NCBI RefSeq assembly: GCF_001435585.1
Contig: NZ_AZEC01000004.1
Coordinates: 119,739 to 183,738, forward strand
Length of the DNA stretch: 64,000 nucleotides
Source of the DNA: Schleiferilactobacillus perolens DSM 12744
GTDB lineage: Bacteria > Bacillota > Bacilli > Lactobacillales > Lactobacillaceae
Reading direction: 5' to 3'
Below the pieces are notes generated by a model. The model searched no databases. It saw only the letters and a list, made by a program, of their open reading frames with translations, and had not been told where the DNA came from. Position 1 is the stretch's first letter. Every line of letters begins with the position of its first letter. Shown piece by piece: positions 9,301 through 17,996 of the stretch. Both the position numbers and the translations under genes were made by a program.

Positions 9301-10326
9301 TATGAAGCCAAGAAAGAATTCTATCCAGTGACCAGTGGTTCTGGTAATAGTGATGTGCATATTCTTAAGGACGGCGATACGAACACGAACGTACCTGTCA
9401 AAGTGACCGTCACGCGGAAAAGTGATGCGAGTTCAGAAGATGACAGCAGTATGATTATTCGTATCCCCAATGTACAAACCAGTACCAGTGATGTGGGGGC
9501 CACGATCTCCAAACCAGAGGTCACAGATAGCAACGGTCAAAGTGCAACGGTGACGGCCACGGGTGACACGGGCTGGCTGGCCCAAGACTTTACGTCTTAT
9601 AAAGTCCAGTTTAGCGATACACCCACATCCTTTACCTACACGTACAATTATCAAATCAAGAATCAGGATAATATCCCGGTGCACATGCCTTATGCCGATT
9701 TGATCATGCGGGACGATCCGACAACTGCCCGGGTATTGGCTGTTTCGAATGGTGTTCAATTTGCCAAGCAGAAGAATGTCAACATACTACATGTCCCGTC
9801 GATGGATTTTGGCAGTCATAACGTCCCTGGTGCGGCGGCCGGATCCTATTCAGTGACCGATCCAGCCGATGCCTATTTCCAAGTGCAGGACAATGCCGAT
9901 AGTTTGGCGGCCCAAACATCCTGGTCGTTGACGGGACGGTTAGGGGCATTCCAAAACGGGGATAATAAGACCTATACAGATTTCCAAATTGATTTGGGGC
10001 AACCCATGCTGGATGCCGCGGGCAAACAGAAGGAAACCAATACGAGTCAACCCGGCGCGAATGAGAACTCCACTGATTATACGAATGAAGAGAAGAATTA
10101 TTTGAATCATACGCCAGGCACCATGGTGGGCAATCCGACGAGTACGGCCAATGTGAACCTGTATACATTGAATCGGTTGCTCGAACCACAGGTGGACGCG
10201 TCTAACTTGATTCGTTACTATCCGTATGCCACATTACTGACACCGGCGGATATGAACCCCACGATCACCAAGGGCACATACACGTCATCCATCACGTATA
10301 CCGTGAATGATGATGGCAGTTTGTGA
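6346..10326 (+). CDS. Giant WxL-domain surface protein A
   Basis: About 1,326 residues. The start is ATG 6346 after AAGGAG (6336-6341); ATG 6355 is also possible. The signal peptide is clear (MRKRLLGLFGAALFWGTILI..., cleavage near SQA-AT at 35). Blocks shared with the other three large paralogs follow: IPGLNRNH / EGSFV near 70, QFDHHVYL near 300, AHINFAFDMSKY near 515, SWTGAIVPYDRMHW at about 644, and RYANVYQYYDY near 745. From about 1150 to the end it resembles a WxL domain (MDFGSHNVPG, then SWSLTGRLGAF, ending SITYTVNDDGSL). There is no LPXTG motif or C-terminal membrane anchor, so it probably sits non-covalently on the wall. Ligand unknown. Confidence 0.85.
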   Translation: MISMRKRLLGLFGAALFWGTILIGVFGMTTSDSQAATLGDPLQNQNMKGTGGTGTGSASLDGTTPWSMYEIPGLNRNHTSSEGSFVQWGYKGWPNASTGTPLAYAWDSSKSDAANATANYNAWTKGQTESPIAIQFQNKVANHGSAYFALNYVDKDYLVDFGNGDDASDVAKAWATQSTTPTQKAEVFNPMGVNSKMNSSMQLDTANGQSFSGGYVQATGNVPIKAAIAAQSPTTVDAQMAGNWAVMVRVRVAAGMAAKSLAASIDWARSYYFLSVDSVSFLGITGASVNINFPLQFDHHVYLDPNNSQQFFLKVKGIPYNVVNKDGFDFANTYGRQLQLQNGNADYQDYLNNRSLKSLQTGATKAAYYLDFLSGYNSNTGGNNANSHSETAGMLLGGDGAHNYGSETNPNWQPRFSPQYGDKLSTTNTVWDPLGGIVGNNSDVTGNWLQPGRSPVYNTGATGRMISMLNAATTNQPAWRSLISGFFGLGRLILQSVVSYFTSQAFTGNAHINFAFDMSKYSAGTSKEEQAITKGRLPAAPNADGTFNIHDGSTADPIQIKMYDSSDLVDPYSTLKGLDRSNTDEDGALRKALHVVPQDKDAGQNGQSKSSGETPADYAVINAANETDLDSKGTNYPVYTNFTSWTGAIVPYDRMHWTDDSGSDNQETQFTDTMHSDGKLGNDIDHRTASPDAGNDGILVNDGQGTKFKVQTREKYLTETNGYGGNENLPQLTGSTLNKAGLIWPDRYANVYQYYDYSSNTVNTRTVDVEPVKYDKQDAEVSVKSASNLSGKQITGNLNGQTWAYTGTLDGYPLADASINLSQTFNPVMLLKTSALILLYRSQVSGTNHYKRQLGYWRDTLASAAGGDTMQLKFIPNIGSTNDQTTNVNNLAASTTSQPILGDWSASNPLAQPGTTIPTSDGITASYQLPLKTMDSANFFQGSGTLTRNGPISAVNGYSVAAGVDNTASDSYDLFLVNGDDTKQYYEAKKEFYPVTSGSGNSDVHILKDGDTNTNVPVKVTVTRKSDASSEDDSSMIIRIPNVQTSTSDVGATISKPEVTDSNGQSATVTATGDTGWLAQDFTSYKVQFSDTPTSFTYTYNYQIKNQDNIPVHMPYADLIMRDDPTTARVLAVSNGVQFAKQKNVNILHVPSMDFGSHNVPGAAAGSYSVTDPADAYFQVQDNADSLAAQTSWSLTGRLGAFQNGDNKTYTDFQIDLGQPMLDAAGKQKETNTSQPGANENSTDYTNEEKNYLNHTPGTMVGNPTSTANVNLYTLNRLLEPQVDASNLIRYYPYATLLTPADMNPTITKGTYTSSITYTVNDDGSL

Positions 10327-10341
10327 CACCCTGTTTGAAGA

Positions 10342-10510
10342 AGACTGGGACAAAAGCCTCCCTGATGAGCCGTGCCAAAGCTACGCAATCTCCGGCTGAA
10401 ATGGGCTGGAACGCTGTGACGGCGGTTTGAGCCCGCAAAGTGCGCGGCCTCAAACACGCCTAACCACATTGGCACTACATCCATCAGGACGCGGATTTTT
10501 GTCCCAGTCT
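10342..10510 (-). repeat. Structured repeat R1, copy 1 (reverse orientation, truncated)
   Basis: Read on the minus strand, this holds the second hairpin (GGCGTGTTTGAG ... CTCAAACCGCC) and the conserved 3' arm (GGAGATTGCG, TTTGGCACGG) of the R1 family. The 5' closing arm and the first hairpin are deleted between AGTGCCAATG and TGGTTAGGCG. The copy is nested in an extra inverted repeat, AGACTGGGACAAAA (10342-10355) with its complement at 10497-10510, plus CCTGATG/CATCAGG. It fills the space between WxL gene A and the next gene and may double as a terminator. Confidence 0.75.
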
Positions 10511-10536
10511 CTTTTATTCGCAAGGAGGTGAATAAG

Positions 10537-11574
10537 ATGCATCAGGCGCGATACCTTAGATGGTTAGGCATAATCGGTGTGTTGGTGGCATTGTTTGCAC
10601 CAGCACACATGGTGGCGGCGGCGACCAAGGTGCCCAAGAAGGCGTATTCCGTCACGGCGATACTGCCGGGCAATCAAGTGGATAAACAACTCAATTACTG
10701 GCAATTGCACTTATCGCCCAAGCAGGTCCAATCATTGCAGCTGCAAGTGGCCAATATTGGCCGAGAGGCGATCACGGTGCGCGTTCAGGCGAACAATGGC
10801 ACCACCGACGCCAATCCGCAAATCATCTATTCACAGAGTGCGTCGACAATTTATCCGAAGCCGGCCACCAGTTTTGCCTCGATGGTGATTGGCGAGCGAG
10901 AACAAGCCGTGACGCTGGCGCCTGGGGCCGTGAAGATTCTCACCTTCAGGATTCGGGCACCGGCTGATCATTTCTCAGGCATGATTCTGGGGGGCTTATA
11001 TGCCACAGCCGACGTCACGACCACCGCTACCCAGGTCCGGCAGATCGTGGCCTATCAACGCAGTGTTGTTTTGCAAGGAAAAGACATTAACCAGGTACGG
11101 CCCAAAATTCAATTTGGAGCGGCCAAACCAGTCGCCGAGGCCGGTCGCTTCGTTCTCTATTTGGCAACGCGTAATACAGCACCCATGTATGCTTATGCCT
11201 TGACCAACAAATTAACGATATACCGGCAGGATACCGGTAAACGGGTGGTGCATACGAGTGGAACAGACGGTAAGATTGCCCCGCATAGTCGATTTAACTG
11301 GCAGTTTTTGATACCAAAACTGGCCGCGGGCAGTTATGAAATGCGGCTCGTGATTGCGGGAAACAACGTGGCGCGCCGGACGGTGATTCGGCACTTCACC
11401 ATTGAGCCTGTTCAAGTGCAGGCAGTCTCTGACTATCGGCCAACGGGGCGGCGAAATTTTGGTGTTGTCCTTTTGCTTATTGTCCTGATCGGGGTGTTCA
11501 TGGTGGTCAGTTGGGTATTAATTTATCAGCGGGGACGACGGCACGGTCAACAATTAAGGAAAAAAACAAAATAA
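10537..11574 (+). CDS. WxL-interacting protein (DUF916 + DUF3324), membrane-anchored, copy 1
   Basis: 345 residues. ATG 10537 is 7 bases after AAGGAGGTG; the earlier GTG overlaps that SD. It has a signal peptide (about 1-30, ending MVAAA), then a DUF916-type domain (PKKAYSVTAILPGNQVDKQLNYWQL..., with FSGMILGGLYA near 150), then a DUF3324-type domain ending near 300. A transmembrane helix at about 308-330 and a short basic cytoplasmic tail (RGRRHGQQLRKKTK) follow. This family binds peptidoglycan and WxL-domain partners and ties them to the membrane. It follows WxL protein A after the R1 repeat and is the likely partner of that protein. Confidence 0.9.
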   Translation: MHQARYLRWLGIIGVLVALFAPAHMVAAATKVPKKAYSVTAILPGNQVDKQLNYWQLHLSPKQVQSLQLQVANIGREAITVRVQANNGTTDANPQIIYSQSASTIYPKPATSFASMVIGEREQAVTLAPGAVKILTFRIRAPADHFSGMILGGLYATADVTTTATQVRQIVAYQRSVVLQGKDINQVRPKIQFGAAKPVAEAGRFVLYLATRNTAPMYAYALTNKLTIYRQDTGKRVVHTSGTDGKIAPHSRFNWQFLIPKLAAGSYEMRLVIAGNNVARRTVIRHFTIEPVQVQAVSDYRPTGRRNFGVVLLLIVLIGVFMVVSWVLIYQRGRRHGQQLRKKTK

Positions 11575-11580
11575 AACACA

Positions 11581-11620
11581 AAGGTGGTACGAAACAGTTG
11601 ATTCTGCTTCGTACCACCTT
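11581..11620. terminator. Bidirectional terminator
   Basis: AAGGTGGTACGAA (11581-11593) pairs perfectly with TTCGTACCACCTT (11608-11620), with A-rich and T-rich flanks on the two sides. It separates the converging DUF916 gene and the small membrane-protein gene. Confidence 0.85.
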
Positions 11621-11624
11621 TTAC

Positions 11625-12110
11625 TTACTTTTTGAGGGGCTGGACCTCTTTAGTGCCGGTTCTTTCCACACTAAGCAGGTCATAATCGATATACCCGCCA
11701 ATCAGCACAGATAGAAACATGATCAGCATTAACCAGCCAATCAACGACCACATGATCCATTCTTTCGGGAAGAAATTACGGACGGCCCACGTGGCGATAC
11801 CACAGAGCACAAAGTCCATGCTGAGGTTCAGAATCCGCTTGGTGACATTGCTATCGACGTTGAAGAAATCCAGCAGGCTGCGCAAACTCGGGCGGGTGGC
11901 ATTGACGACGAGGATCGCCAATGGCCGTTCCACGGTGACTTTGAGTGCACTCATGACAACGGCACCCACTGCCGCCCCAATGATGGTCCGCCATAAGCTA
12001 GCACTATGCAGAACCAGCGCATTGTAGCTAGTCCCGATGACCAGCAGGGCGCATAAATAGGGTAACAGGAACAAAAAGAGATAGACGGCGGCAATCTTTT
12101 TATTGGACAT
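11625..12110 (-). CDS. Hypothetical membrane protein with about four TM segments
   Basis: 161 residues. Hydrophobic stretches lie at about 7-27 (AAVYLFLFLLPYLCALLVIG), 42-58, 95-110 and 122-142. The C-terminus is short and charged. I do not recognise the family. It begins two bases after the stop of the upstream GNAT gene, so the two are co-transcribed and run against the surface-protein genes on either side. It may be an unrelated insertion into the WxL locus or an accessory membrane component; nothing in the sequence decides this. Confidence 0.7.
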   Translation of the reverse strand: MSNKKIAAVYLFLFLLPYLCALLVIGTSYNALVLHSASLWRTIIGAAVGAVVMSALKVTVERPLAILVVNATRPSLRSLLDFFNVDSNVTKRILNLSMDFVLCGIATWAVRNFFPKEWIMWSLIGWLMLIMFLSVLIGGYIDYDLLSVERTGTKEVQPLKK

Positions 12111-12112
12111 GC

Positions 12113-12574
12113 CTATTTCACCTCGTTGGATAATGGTTTGATCATTTCCCGATGTCGAATGCCGGCATCGAGAAACTCAGGACGATCAGTCAACTGGTAC
12201 CCGAGTTTTTCATAGAACGGGATGGCGTGCACTTGGGCGTGGAGCAGCAATTGACTGTACGCATTCTTTTCAGCGTAATCCGCGACGGCGCCCAGCAGCA
12301 CCCGGCCGATGCCGTGGTGCCGGTAGTTTTGGCGGACCGCCATCCGCTGGACATCGCCGACACCTTTTTCATCCGGCACCAAGCGCACTGTGCCTTCAGC
12401 GCGGTGATCTGTATCGTAGGCCACAAAATAGATGGCCCGACCCTCGTCGCTATCGACCTCCATATCTGCTGGCACATGCTGTTCCTGCACGAACACTTCT
12501 TTCCGGATAGCTAAGGCGTCTTCATAAACTGCCGAATTCAAGGATGTGGTAATTTCGATTGACAAATGGGCCAC
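12113..12574 (-). CDS. GNAT family N-acetyltransferase
   Basis: 153 residues of the ElaA/YjcF-like GNAT group. It has the acetyl-CoA loop as QNYRHHGIGRVLLGAVADYAEK (about 81-102), preceded by GDVQRMAV and followed by LHAQVHAIPFYEKLGYQ, the usual motif A/B order. The N-terminal ALAIRKEVFVQEQHVP is characteristic of this subgroup. The substrate is unknown, and the enzyme should be cytoplasmic. It is the first gene of a two-gene minus-strand unit with the membrane protein. Confidence 0.88.
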   Translation of the reverse strand: MAHLSIEITTSLNSAVYEDALAIRKEVFVQEQHVPADMEVDSDEGRAIYFVAYDTDHRAEGTVRLVPDEKGVGDVQRMAVRQNYRHHGIGRVLLGAVADYAEKNAYSQLLLHAQVHAIPFYEKLGYQLTDRPEFLDAGIRHREMIKPLSNEVK

Positions 12575-12787
12575 TTCTTTCGTAAAAGATTCAATTCACT
12601 GCTCGTATTATAGCATGTCGCAAGGTGGGACAAGAGAGCGAAAAAGACTTGTCAACGTCAGTTTTCATACCGATTCTTTGTCATTTCTGAAATGTGTGTT
12701 TTTCAAGGCAGTGCTAGAATGGAACGTGGACACCGTGTGGGAACTTTACACCCACATGGGTGAATGACAATTAACGGAGGTGTGGGT

Positions 12788-13837
12788 ATGGTAAAACGGT
12801 TCGCCATGATTAGCCGGTGGCTAGTCGCGGGCATAATGGGCTTGTTCCTATTCAGTGTCGCGACACCAGCGTTTGCTGCCTCTTCGCAAACACCGAAAAA
12901 GGCGTATGCGATCAATACCGTCTTACCCGACAACCAGATCAATCAGAACCTGAAATACTGGGATTTAAGCCTCACCCCCAAGCAAGAGGAAACGCTGCGC
13001 TTGCAAGTGGTGAATTTGGGTTCTGAAAAGATCACGGTCACCGTATATGCCAACAACGCCGTGACAAATAATAGTGCGGTGATTGATTATGCTGATACGA
13101 CACCGACGATTTATCCCAAGAACGCGCAAAGCTTCGTGGCAATGATCAAGGGTCCGCGGAAACAAACGGTCACGCTGGATCCATCAGCGACCAAAGAAGT
13201 GGACTTCAAGATTCAGGCACCAGCAAAGGCGTTTGACGGGATGATTCTCGGCGGGCTGTACACCAAGGCCGATGTCACCACGACCAAGACCGCGATTCAT
13301 CAATGGGTCGCGTATCAGCGCAGTGTGGTGCTGCGGGGTAAAAAGATCGACACTCTGCGGCCGCACCTGACGTTTGGCCAGGTGGTGCCCATCGTGCAGG
13401 CGGCGGAGTTGGCGCTGCGGTTACCGACGACCAACAAACCGCCGATGTATGCCCAAGCAGTGACCAGTGATTTAACCGTCACCCGGCGCAGCGATGGTAA
13501 AAAGATGGCCCAAACCAGTAATGAGAGCCAAGAAATTGCGCCCAGCAGCAAGTTTAATTGGGAGTTGCCGATTAAGAAACTGCCAGCGGGGGATTACCAG
13601 ATGCGCCTGGTCGTGGCCGCCAACAATTTGCCGCGCCAAACCGTCGTCCGTAATTTCACCATTGAGGGCAGCCAAGTTCGGGCCTTGGAGGATTACATGT
13701 CACCAAAGCGGCGCAACATGCTGATTATCATTATACTGGTGGTCATGGTGGCACTCCTCGCGTTAGGGTCTTGGGTATTGCTTTATCAACGTGCCAAGAA
13801 GCATGGGGCAAAGTTGGGACGAAAATCAAAGCATTAA
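12788..13837 (+). CDS. WxL-interacting protein (DUF916 + DUF3324), membrane-anchored, copy 2
   Basis: 349 residues, starting at ATG 12788, 7 bases after ACGGAGG; ATG 12764 lies upstream of this SD and is not favoured. It has a signal peptide ending TPAFAA near 32, then the DUF916 domain (TPKKAYAINTVLPDNQINQNLKYWDL, FDGMILGGLYTKADVTTT), the DUF3324 domain, a TM helix at about 311-333, and a basic tail. It aligns along its whole length with copy 1 at 10537-11574. It is followed 45 bases later by large WxL protein B, so it probably serves B, C and D. Confidence 0.9.
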   Translation: MVKRFAMISRWLVAGIMGLFLFSVATPAFAASSQTPKKAYAINTVLPDNQINQNLKYWDLSLTPKQEETLRLQVVNLGSEKITVTVYANNAVTNNSAVIDYADTTPTIYPKNAQSFVAMIKGPRKQTVTLDPSATKEVDFKIQAPAKAFDGMILGGLYTKADVTTTKTAIHQWVAYQRSVVLRGKKIDTLRPHLTFGQVVPIVQAAELALRLPTTNKPPMYAQAVTSDLTVTRRSDGKKMAQTSNESQEIAPSSKFNWELPIKKLPAGDYQMRLVVAANNLPRQTVVRNFTIEGSQVRALEDYMSPKRRNMLIIIILVVMVALLALGSWVLLYQRAKKHGAKLGRKSKH

Positions 13838-13882
13838 TGTTTTTTGAAATGATTAGTATTGTTGGATTGGGGGATTTGATTT

Positions 13883-16800
13883 ATGCATGCAATCAATAGA
13901 CACAGTCGCCAGAAGGGTCTTATTGGTTCGCTGCTTGCGATTTTGCTAGGTGGGTTTCTTGTTACGAGTAGTACGGTGCTTGTAGAAGCCGATACCGTTG
14001 GGGACACTCTGCCGAACGATCAATTAACAAAACAAAATGTCAGCGGCTTATCACAAGTGACGTGGAATGGGAGTCCTTGGAATATGTACACAATTCCGGG
14101 GTTAAATCGAGAACACGGTGTGAATGAAGGATCATTCGTACGGTATGGCACGACTTGGGCTGGTGCGTCAGGCACACCAATTTCCTCAACTGCCAGTGGA
14201 AATACAGATGATTGGAATAATGGTAAAATCAACTCACCTGTATTCGTTCAGTTTAAAAAGAGCATACCTAATCATGGGGATGCTTTCTTTGCGTTGAATT
14301 ATGTTGACAAAGACAATCTCATTGATTTCACAGATGAGAATCAAGCTGCTAATTTCTTGAAGGGTGGCGCGCCTAACTTCAACAGTCCTGGTGATTCGGC
14401 TGTTTCCTCAAAGATGGGGTTTAACACCACAACAAATCAGCCACAGTTGACACAGGGCCAATCTTTCGATAATGGTTACTTACAAGCAACAGGTAATGTG
14501 CCAATTTTTGCGAAGGTGGCAAAATCTGAAAGTGCAGTTGATGCCACTATGGCCGGTGATTGGTGTGTCATGGTCAAAGTACGAGTTGCTAACGGTATTG
14601 ACGCAAAGGCATTGGCCGCTAGTGTTGATTGGGATAAATCGTATTATTACCTAACTGTTGACTCAATAAAAGTGCCATTTTCATCAACTCAATTGACGAA
14701 TATTAACTTTCCTTTGCAGTTTGATCACCATATTTATCTCGACAAGGATCCTCAAGTGTTTTATTTAAAAGTTAAAGGGATCCCGTTTGGCATGGATCAA
14801 AATCCGACGACCGGTGCTTCACGCCATGCACAAATGCATTTACAAAAGGGCGCCGCGGATTATGCTGACTATCTCAATAATCGGCAAATCTCTGGTGGTA
14901 CAGCCACAACGTTGGACGAATTAGGATCTAGGAACGAAAGAAGCACAGATTTAAACAACAGTAATTTACTTACAAATACAAGCCAATATGGTCTGCAGCC
15001 TAACTTTTCATCAAGTAATGTTGTAGGCGACAGTGTCTGGGACCCGATGGATGGTATGTTGGAAGAATTCGCAGACAAAGCGAGTGTTGGTATTCTTGGC
15101 AGCATCGCTGGTGCTGTTATCCGTTTTATTGGTCAAATGTCTGGTACAAGTCCGATTTACAGTTTGGGTGATACCGGTCGGATGATTAGCTTACTTAACA
15201 CAGCCATTCAACCGAGCGATCGTCCGTTAAAGAAAGTGGATTACGATAAGAGTAAAATTCCAATTCTGGGCCCACTTATTGACGTCATTAATGCTATTTT
15301 CGGTGGGATAGGCCAATGGATTCGTACTACGTTTGTGAACCCTGTTTTAACAAGTGTGGCCGGGTACTTCATGGATAATGGTTTCAGCGGGAATGCACAC
15401 ATCAACTTTTCCTTTGATATGTCTAAGTATGCTGCAGGTACAGATCAAAACGAACAAGCTCTGACAAAGAGTCGATTTTTTGCTGCCCCCAACTCAGATG
15501 GTACTTTTAATAAGAATGCTGGGGATTCTAATGATGCTTTTCAGATTACAATGTTTGACTCTTCGACGCTGGTAGACCCATATAACACTATTAATAGTGA
15601 CGCACGTTCAGGATTAGATGACAGTAGTGCTCTTCGCAAACATCTGAAGGCCGGCACAACACCCGCTGACTACGCGGTTATTGATAGCAACAAGATTGAT
15701 TCGGGGATTGTTTATCCCACGTATACTAATTTCACTTCTTGGACTGGCGCAATTGTCCCATATGATCGAATGCATTGGACAGACGATTCCACTGGTTCAC
15801 AGGAAACAGCATTTACGGATACCTTACACTCGGACGGCAAATTGGGTAGTGATATTAGTAACCGGACTGCAACCCCTGATCCAGCTAAAGACGGGATTTT
15901 AGCAAATGATGGGCAACCATTCACGGTACTGGAACGAAATCAGTTCTTGGCACAGGAAGGGGGACCAGCAGGTACAACAGGTTATCAACCTGCTCTTGAT
16001 AAGAATGGTAAATTGACGGCAGCAGGAATTATTCGACCGCAACGATATGCCAATGTCTATCAACTTTATGATTACACCCAGAGTAAACCCACTGTCGATG
16101 TTCATGTGGATAACTATGCTGCTGATAAACCCCAAGTGCAGGCTAACAGTGATCAGAATGTGACAAATAAAAGCATTACGAGTGATCTGGATGGTAAGAA
16201 ATGGCACTATACGGGTACTCTAAATGGTTTGCCAATGGCTGATGCGACTATCAAATTGAAACAATCACTTAATCCAACGTTGAATTTGTCACTCAACAAA
16301 TTATTGGTGGTTACGAAGAGTCAAGTGACAGGAAACACATCCTTCAAATCTCCTCTTGGTACTTGGCGGGATCCATTGGCGATTAATGGCAATGATTCAA
16401 TGCGACTTGATTTCTCGTCATTGAGTAGTCAACAAACTGCCACAACGGATCAGCTCGGTGGCGATACAAGTACACATACGGTCACTGGTGATTGGTGGAA
16501 TCAAAATACACTTGATGGTAGTGCGAGTAATGCCAAAATGGTTGTCGATAACGGCAATGTAACACCTTATTATCAGTTACCGATGAGCGCCGATTCGACC
16601 AGCCATTTCTTCTATGGCGTGGGCACATTGACGCGAAGCAAGGATGTGCCAGTGGTTCAGAACTATACACTGGCCAAGGGCGTCGATGGAACGGCAACAG
16701 ATAACTATTATTTGTTACTGGATGACGACAGTCCCAGTGATATGTGGTACTCGGCAGACAAGGTGTTTGAGGAAAGTAATGGTCAAACAGACACAGTTCA

Positions 16801-17734
16801 CTACTTACAAACCAACGACAAAACGGTTCATGTCGTTGTTACTGTGAAACATAAGACGGGTAATAAATTACCAACAGACAAGAACTTAACGGTGCGGATC
16901 CCCAATGTTCAGCAGGACGCTAAACATGTGGGTGCGACTGCAGATCCGACCAGCTTTAAGGTAACGTCGGTCGATAGCGGCAACAATGTGACATCGAATC
17001 AAATTACAAATGATAAGGGGTGGCTAGCAGATAATTTCACATCATTCAATTTGAAGTTTGACACTGTTCCTGAAAACTTTACCTATGAGTATGATTACTC
17101 CATTGCCAATCAGGCTTATATTCCCCTGGTGACACAGTACAAGGATTTGATTGCAAACAGCAGCCGGACGCTTGCAGTTTCTAATGGTGTCGAATTCAAC
17201 AAATTAAAGAGTGCAAATCTAGTCAATGTGCCGACACTCGACTTTGGTACGCATAACATTCCAACCAAGGCAGACACATACGGTTTGGACATAACTAATT
17301 CAAAGTCATCCTTCACAGTCCGAAACAATGATGGCAACTCGAGCTCATGGACACTGTGGGGAACAATGGGGCCGTTTACGAGTGCCGATCAATTGAGTAC
17401 ACATAGAGATTTCACAGTCGATTTAAAACAACCGGCTACGGACCCCGAAGGGGCTGCAGAAAGCGGAATCACTCCCACTTCTGGTCCCCCCACACTCCAA
17501 TGGAATGACAACCAGTGGCGGTATTACAATCACTCGCCTATTGCTATGATTTCCAATCAACAAAGAGTGCAACTCTACAATTTGGATCGACTACATGGTG
17601 ATAAGGACAATAAGGAAACCAATCTTACTCGTTATTATCCGAATGCAAGTTTGACGGTTCCCGCTAACCAATACAATGCGAGCAAGTACACAGCGAATGT
17701 CACGTACTTATTGTCTGATGATGGGACGCTGTAA
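13883..17734 (+). CDS. Giant WxL-domain surface protein B
   Basis: 1,283 residues. The SD GGGGGA lies about 9 bases before ATG 13883. The signal peptide is residues 1-35 (LIGSLLAILLGGFLVTSST..., VEADT). The block order is the same as in protein A: MYTIPGLNREHGVNEGSFV, QFDHHIYL, AHINFSFDMSKY, SWTGAIVPYDRMHW at about 619, and RYANVYQLYDY. The WxL-type domain runs from about 1115 (VPTLDFGTHNIP) through SSWTLWGTMGPF to the end, VTYLLSDDGTL. Codon usage is visibly more AT-rich than in protein A and the housekeeping genes, which suggests later acquisition or weaker amelioration. Confidence 0.85.
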   Translation: MHAINRHSRQKGLIGSLLAILLGGFLVTSSTVLVEADTVGDTLPNDQLTKQNVSGLSQVTWNGSPWNMYTIPGLNREHGVNEGSFVRYGTTWAGASGTPISSTASGNTDDWNNGKINSPVFVQFKKSIPNHGDAFFALNYVDKDNLIDFTDENQAANFLKGGAPNFNSPGDSAVSSKMGFNTTTNQPQLTQGQSFDNGYLQATGNVPIFAKVAKSESAVDATMAGDWCVMVKVRVANGIDAKALAASVDWDKSYYYLTVDSIKVPFSSTQLTNINFPLQFDHHIYLDKDPQVFYLKVKGIPFGMDQNPTTGASRHAQMHLQKGAADYADYLNNRQISGGTATTLDELGSRNERSTDLNNSNLLTNTSQYGLQPNFSSSNVVGDSVWDPMDGMLEEFADKASVGILGSIAGAVIRFIGQMSGTSPIYSLGDTGRMISLLNTAIQPSDRPLKKVDYDKSKIPILGPLIDVINAIFGGIGQWIRTTFVNPVLTSVAGYFMDNGFSGNAHINFSFDMSKYAAGTDQNEQALTKSRFFAAPNSDGTFNKNAGDSNDAFQITMFDSSTLVDPYNTINSDARSGLDDSSALRKHLKAGTTPADYAVIDSNKIDSGIVYPTYTNFTSWTGAIVPYDRMHWTDDSTGSQETAFTDTLHSDGKLGSDISNRTATPDPAKDGILANDGQPFTVLERNQFLAQEGGPAGTTGYQPALDKNGKLTAAGIIRPQRYANVYQLYDYTQSKPTVDVHVDNYAADKPQVQANSDQNVTNKSITSDLDGKKWHYTGTLNGLPMADATIKLKQSLNPTLNLSLNKLLVVTKSQVTGNTSFKSPLGTWRDPLAINGNDSMRLDFSSLSSQQTATTDQLGGDTSTHTVTGDWWNQNTLDGSASNAKMVVDNGNVTPYYQLPMSADSTSHFFYGVGTLTRSKDVPVVQNYTLAKGVDGTATDNYYLLLDDDSPSDMWYSADKVFEESNGQTDTVHYLQTNDKTVHVVVTVKHKTGNKLPTDKNLTVRIPNVQQDAKHVGATADPTSFKVTSVDSGNNVTSNQITNDKGWLADNFTSFNLKFDTVPENFTYEYDYSIANQAYIPLVTQYKDLIANSSRTLAVSNGVEFNKLKSANLVNVPTLDFGTHNIPTKADTYGLDITNSKSSFTVRNNDGNSSSWTLWGTMGPFTSADQLSTHRDFTVDLKQPATDPEGAAESGITPTSGPPTLQWNDNQWRYYNHSPIAMISNQQRVQLYNLDRLHGDKDNKETNLTRYYPNASLTVPANQYNASKYTANVTYLLSDDGTL

Positions 17735-17748
17735 ACAGAATATTTTGG

Positions 17749-17780
17749 AAAACGTCTTTCCCAATCGAAAGGCGTTTTTT
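17749..17780 (+). terminator. Terminator after WxL gene B
   Basis: ACGTCTTTC pairs with GAAAGGCGT around CCAATC, then six T. The same stem recurs after genes C and D, so the unit gene-plus-terminator was probably duplicated together. Confidence 0.88.
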
Positions 17781-17882
17781 GAGTCCAATTTTTCTGTTTT
17801 TTGAATCAGATCATGGTGGGAGAAGTGCTACAGTAATCATGGGTGGTTAATATACGCAGCCATCTTAAGTTGACTACATAAC

Positions 17883-17931
17883 TAGAATCTTGAATCTAGA
17901 GATTCTAAAACACTCGGCTACATCATATAAT
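17883..17931 (+). promoter_or_regulatory. Candidate promoter and operator before WxL gene C
   Basis: TATAAT lies at 17926-17931. An 8-bp perfect inverted repeat, TAGAATCT (17883-17890) and AGATTCTA (17900-17907), overlaps the place where a -35 box would be. There is no good -35 match, which fits an activator- or repressor-controlled promoter. No such repeat is seen before genes A or B. Confidence 0.35.
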
Positions 17932-17996
17932 GTAAGTTTGATTAAGAAGTTGAGGCCTTTGAAGTGGGCGGTTGTCGTAAGATTGGGGGATTTTTC

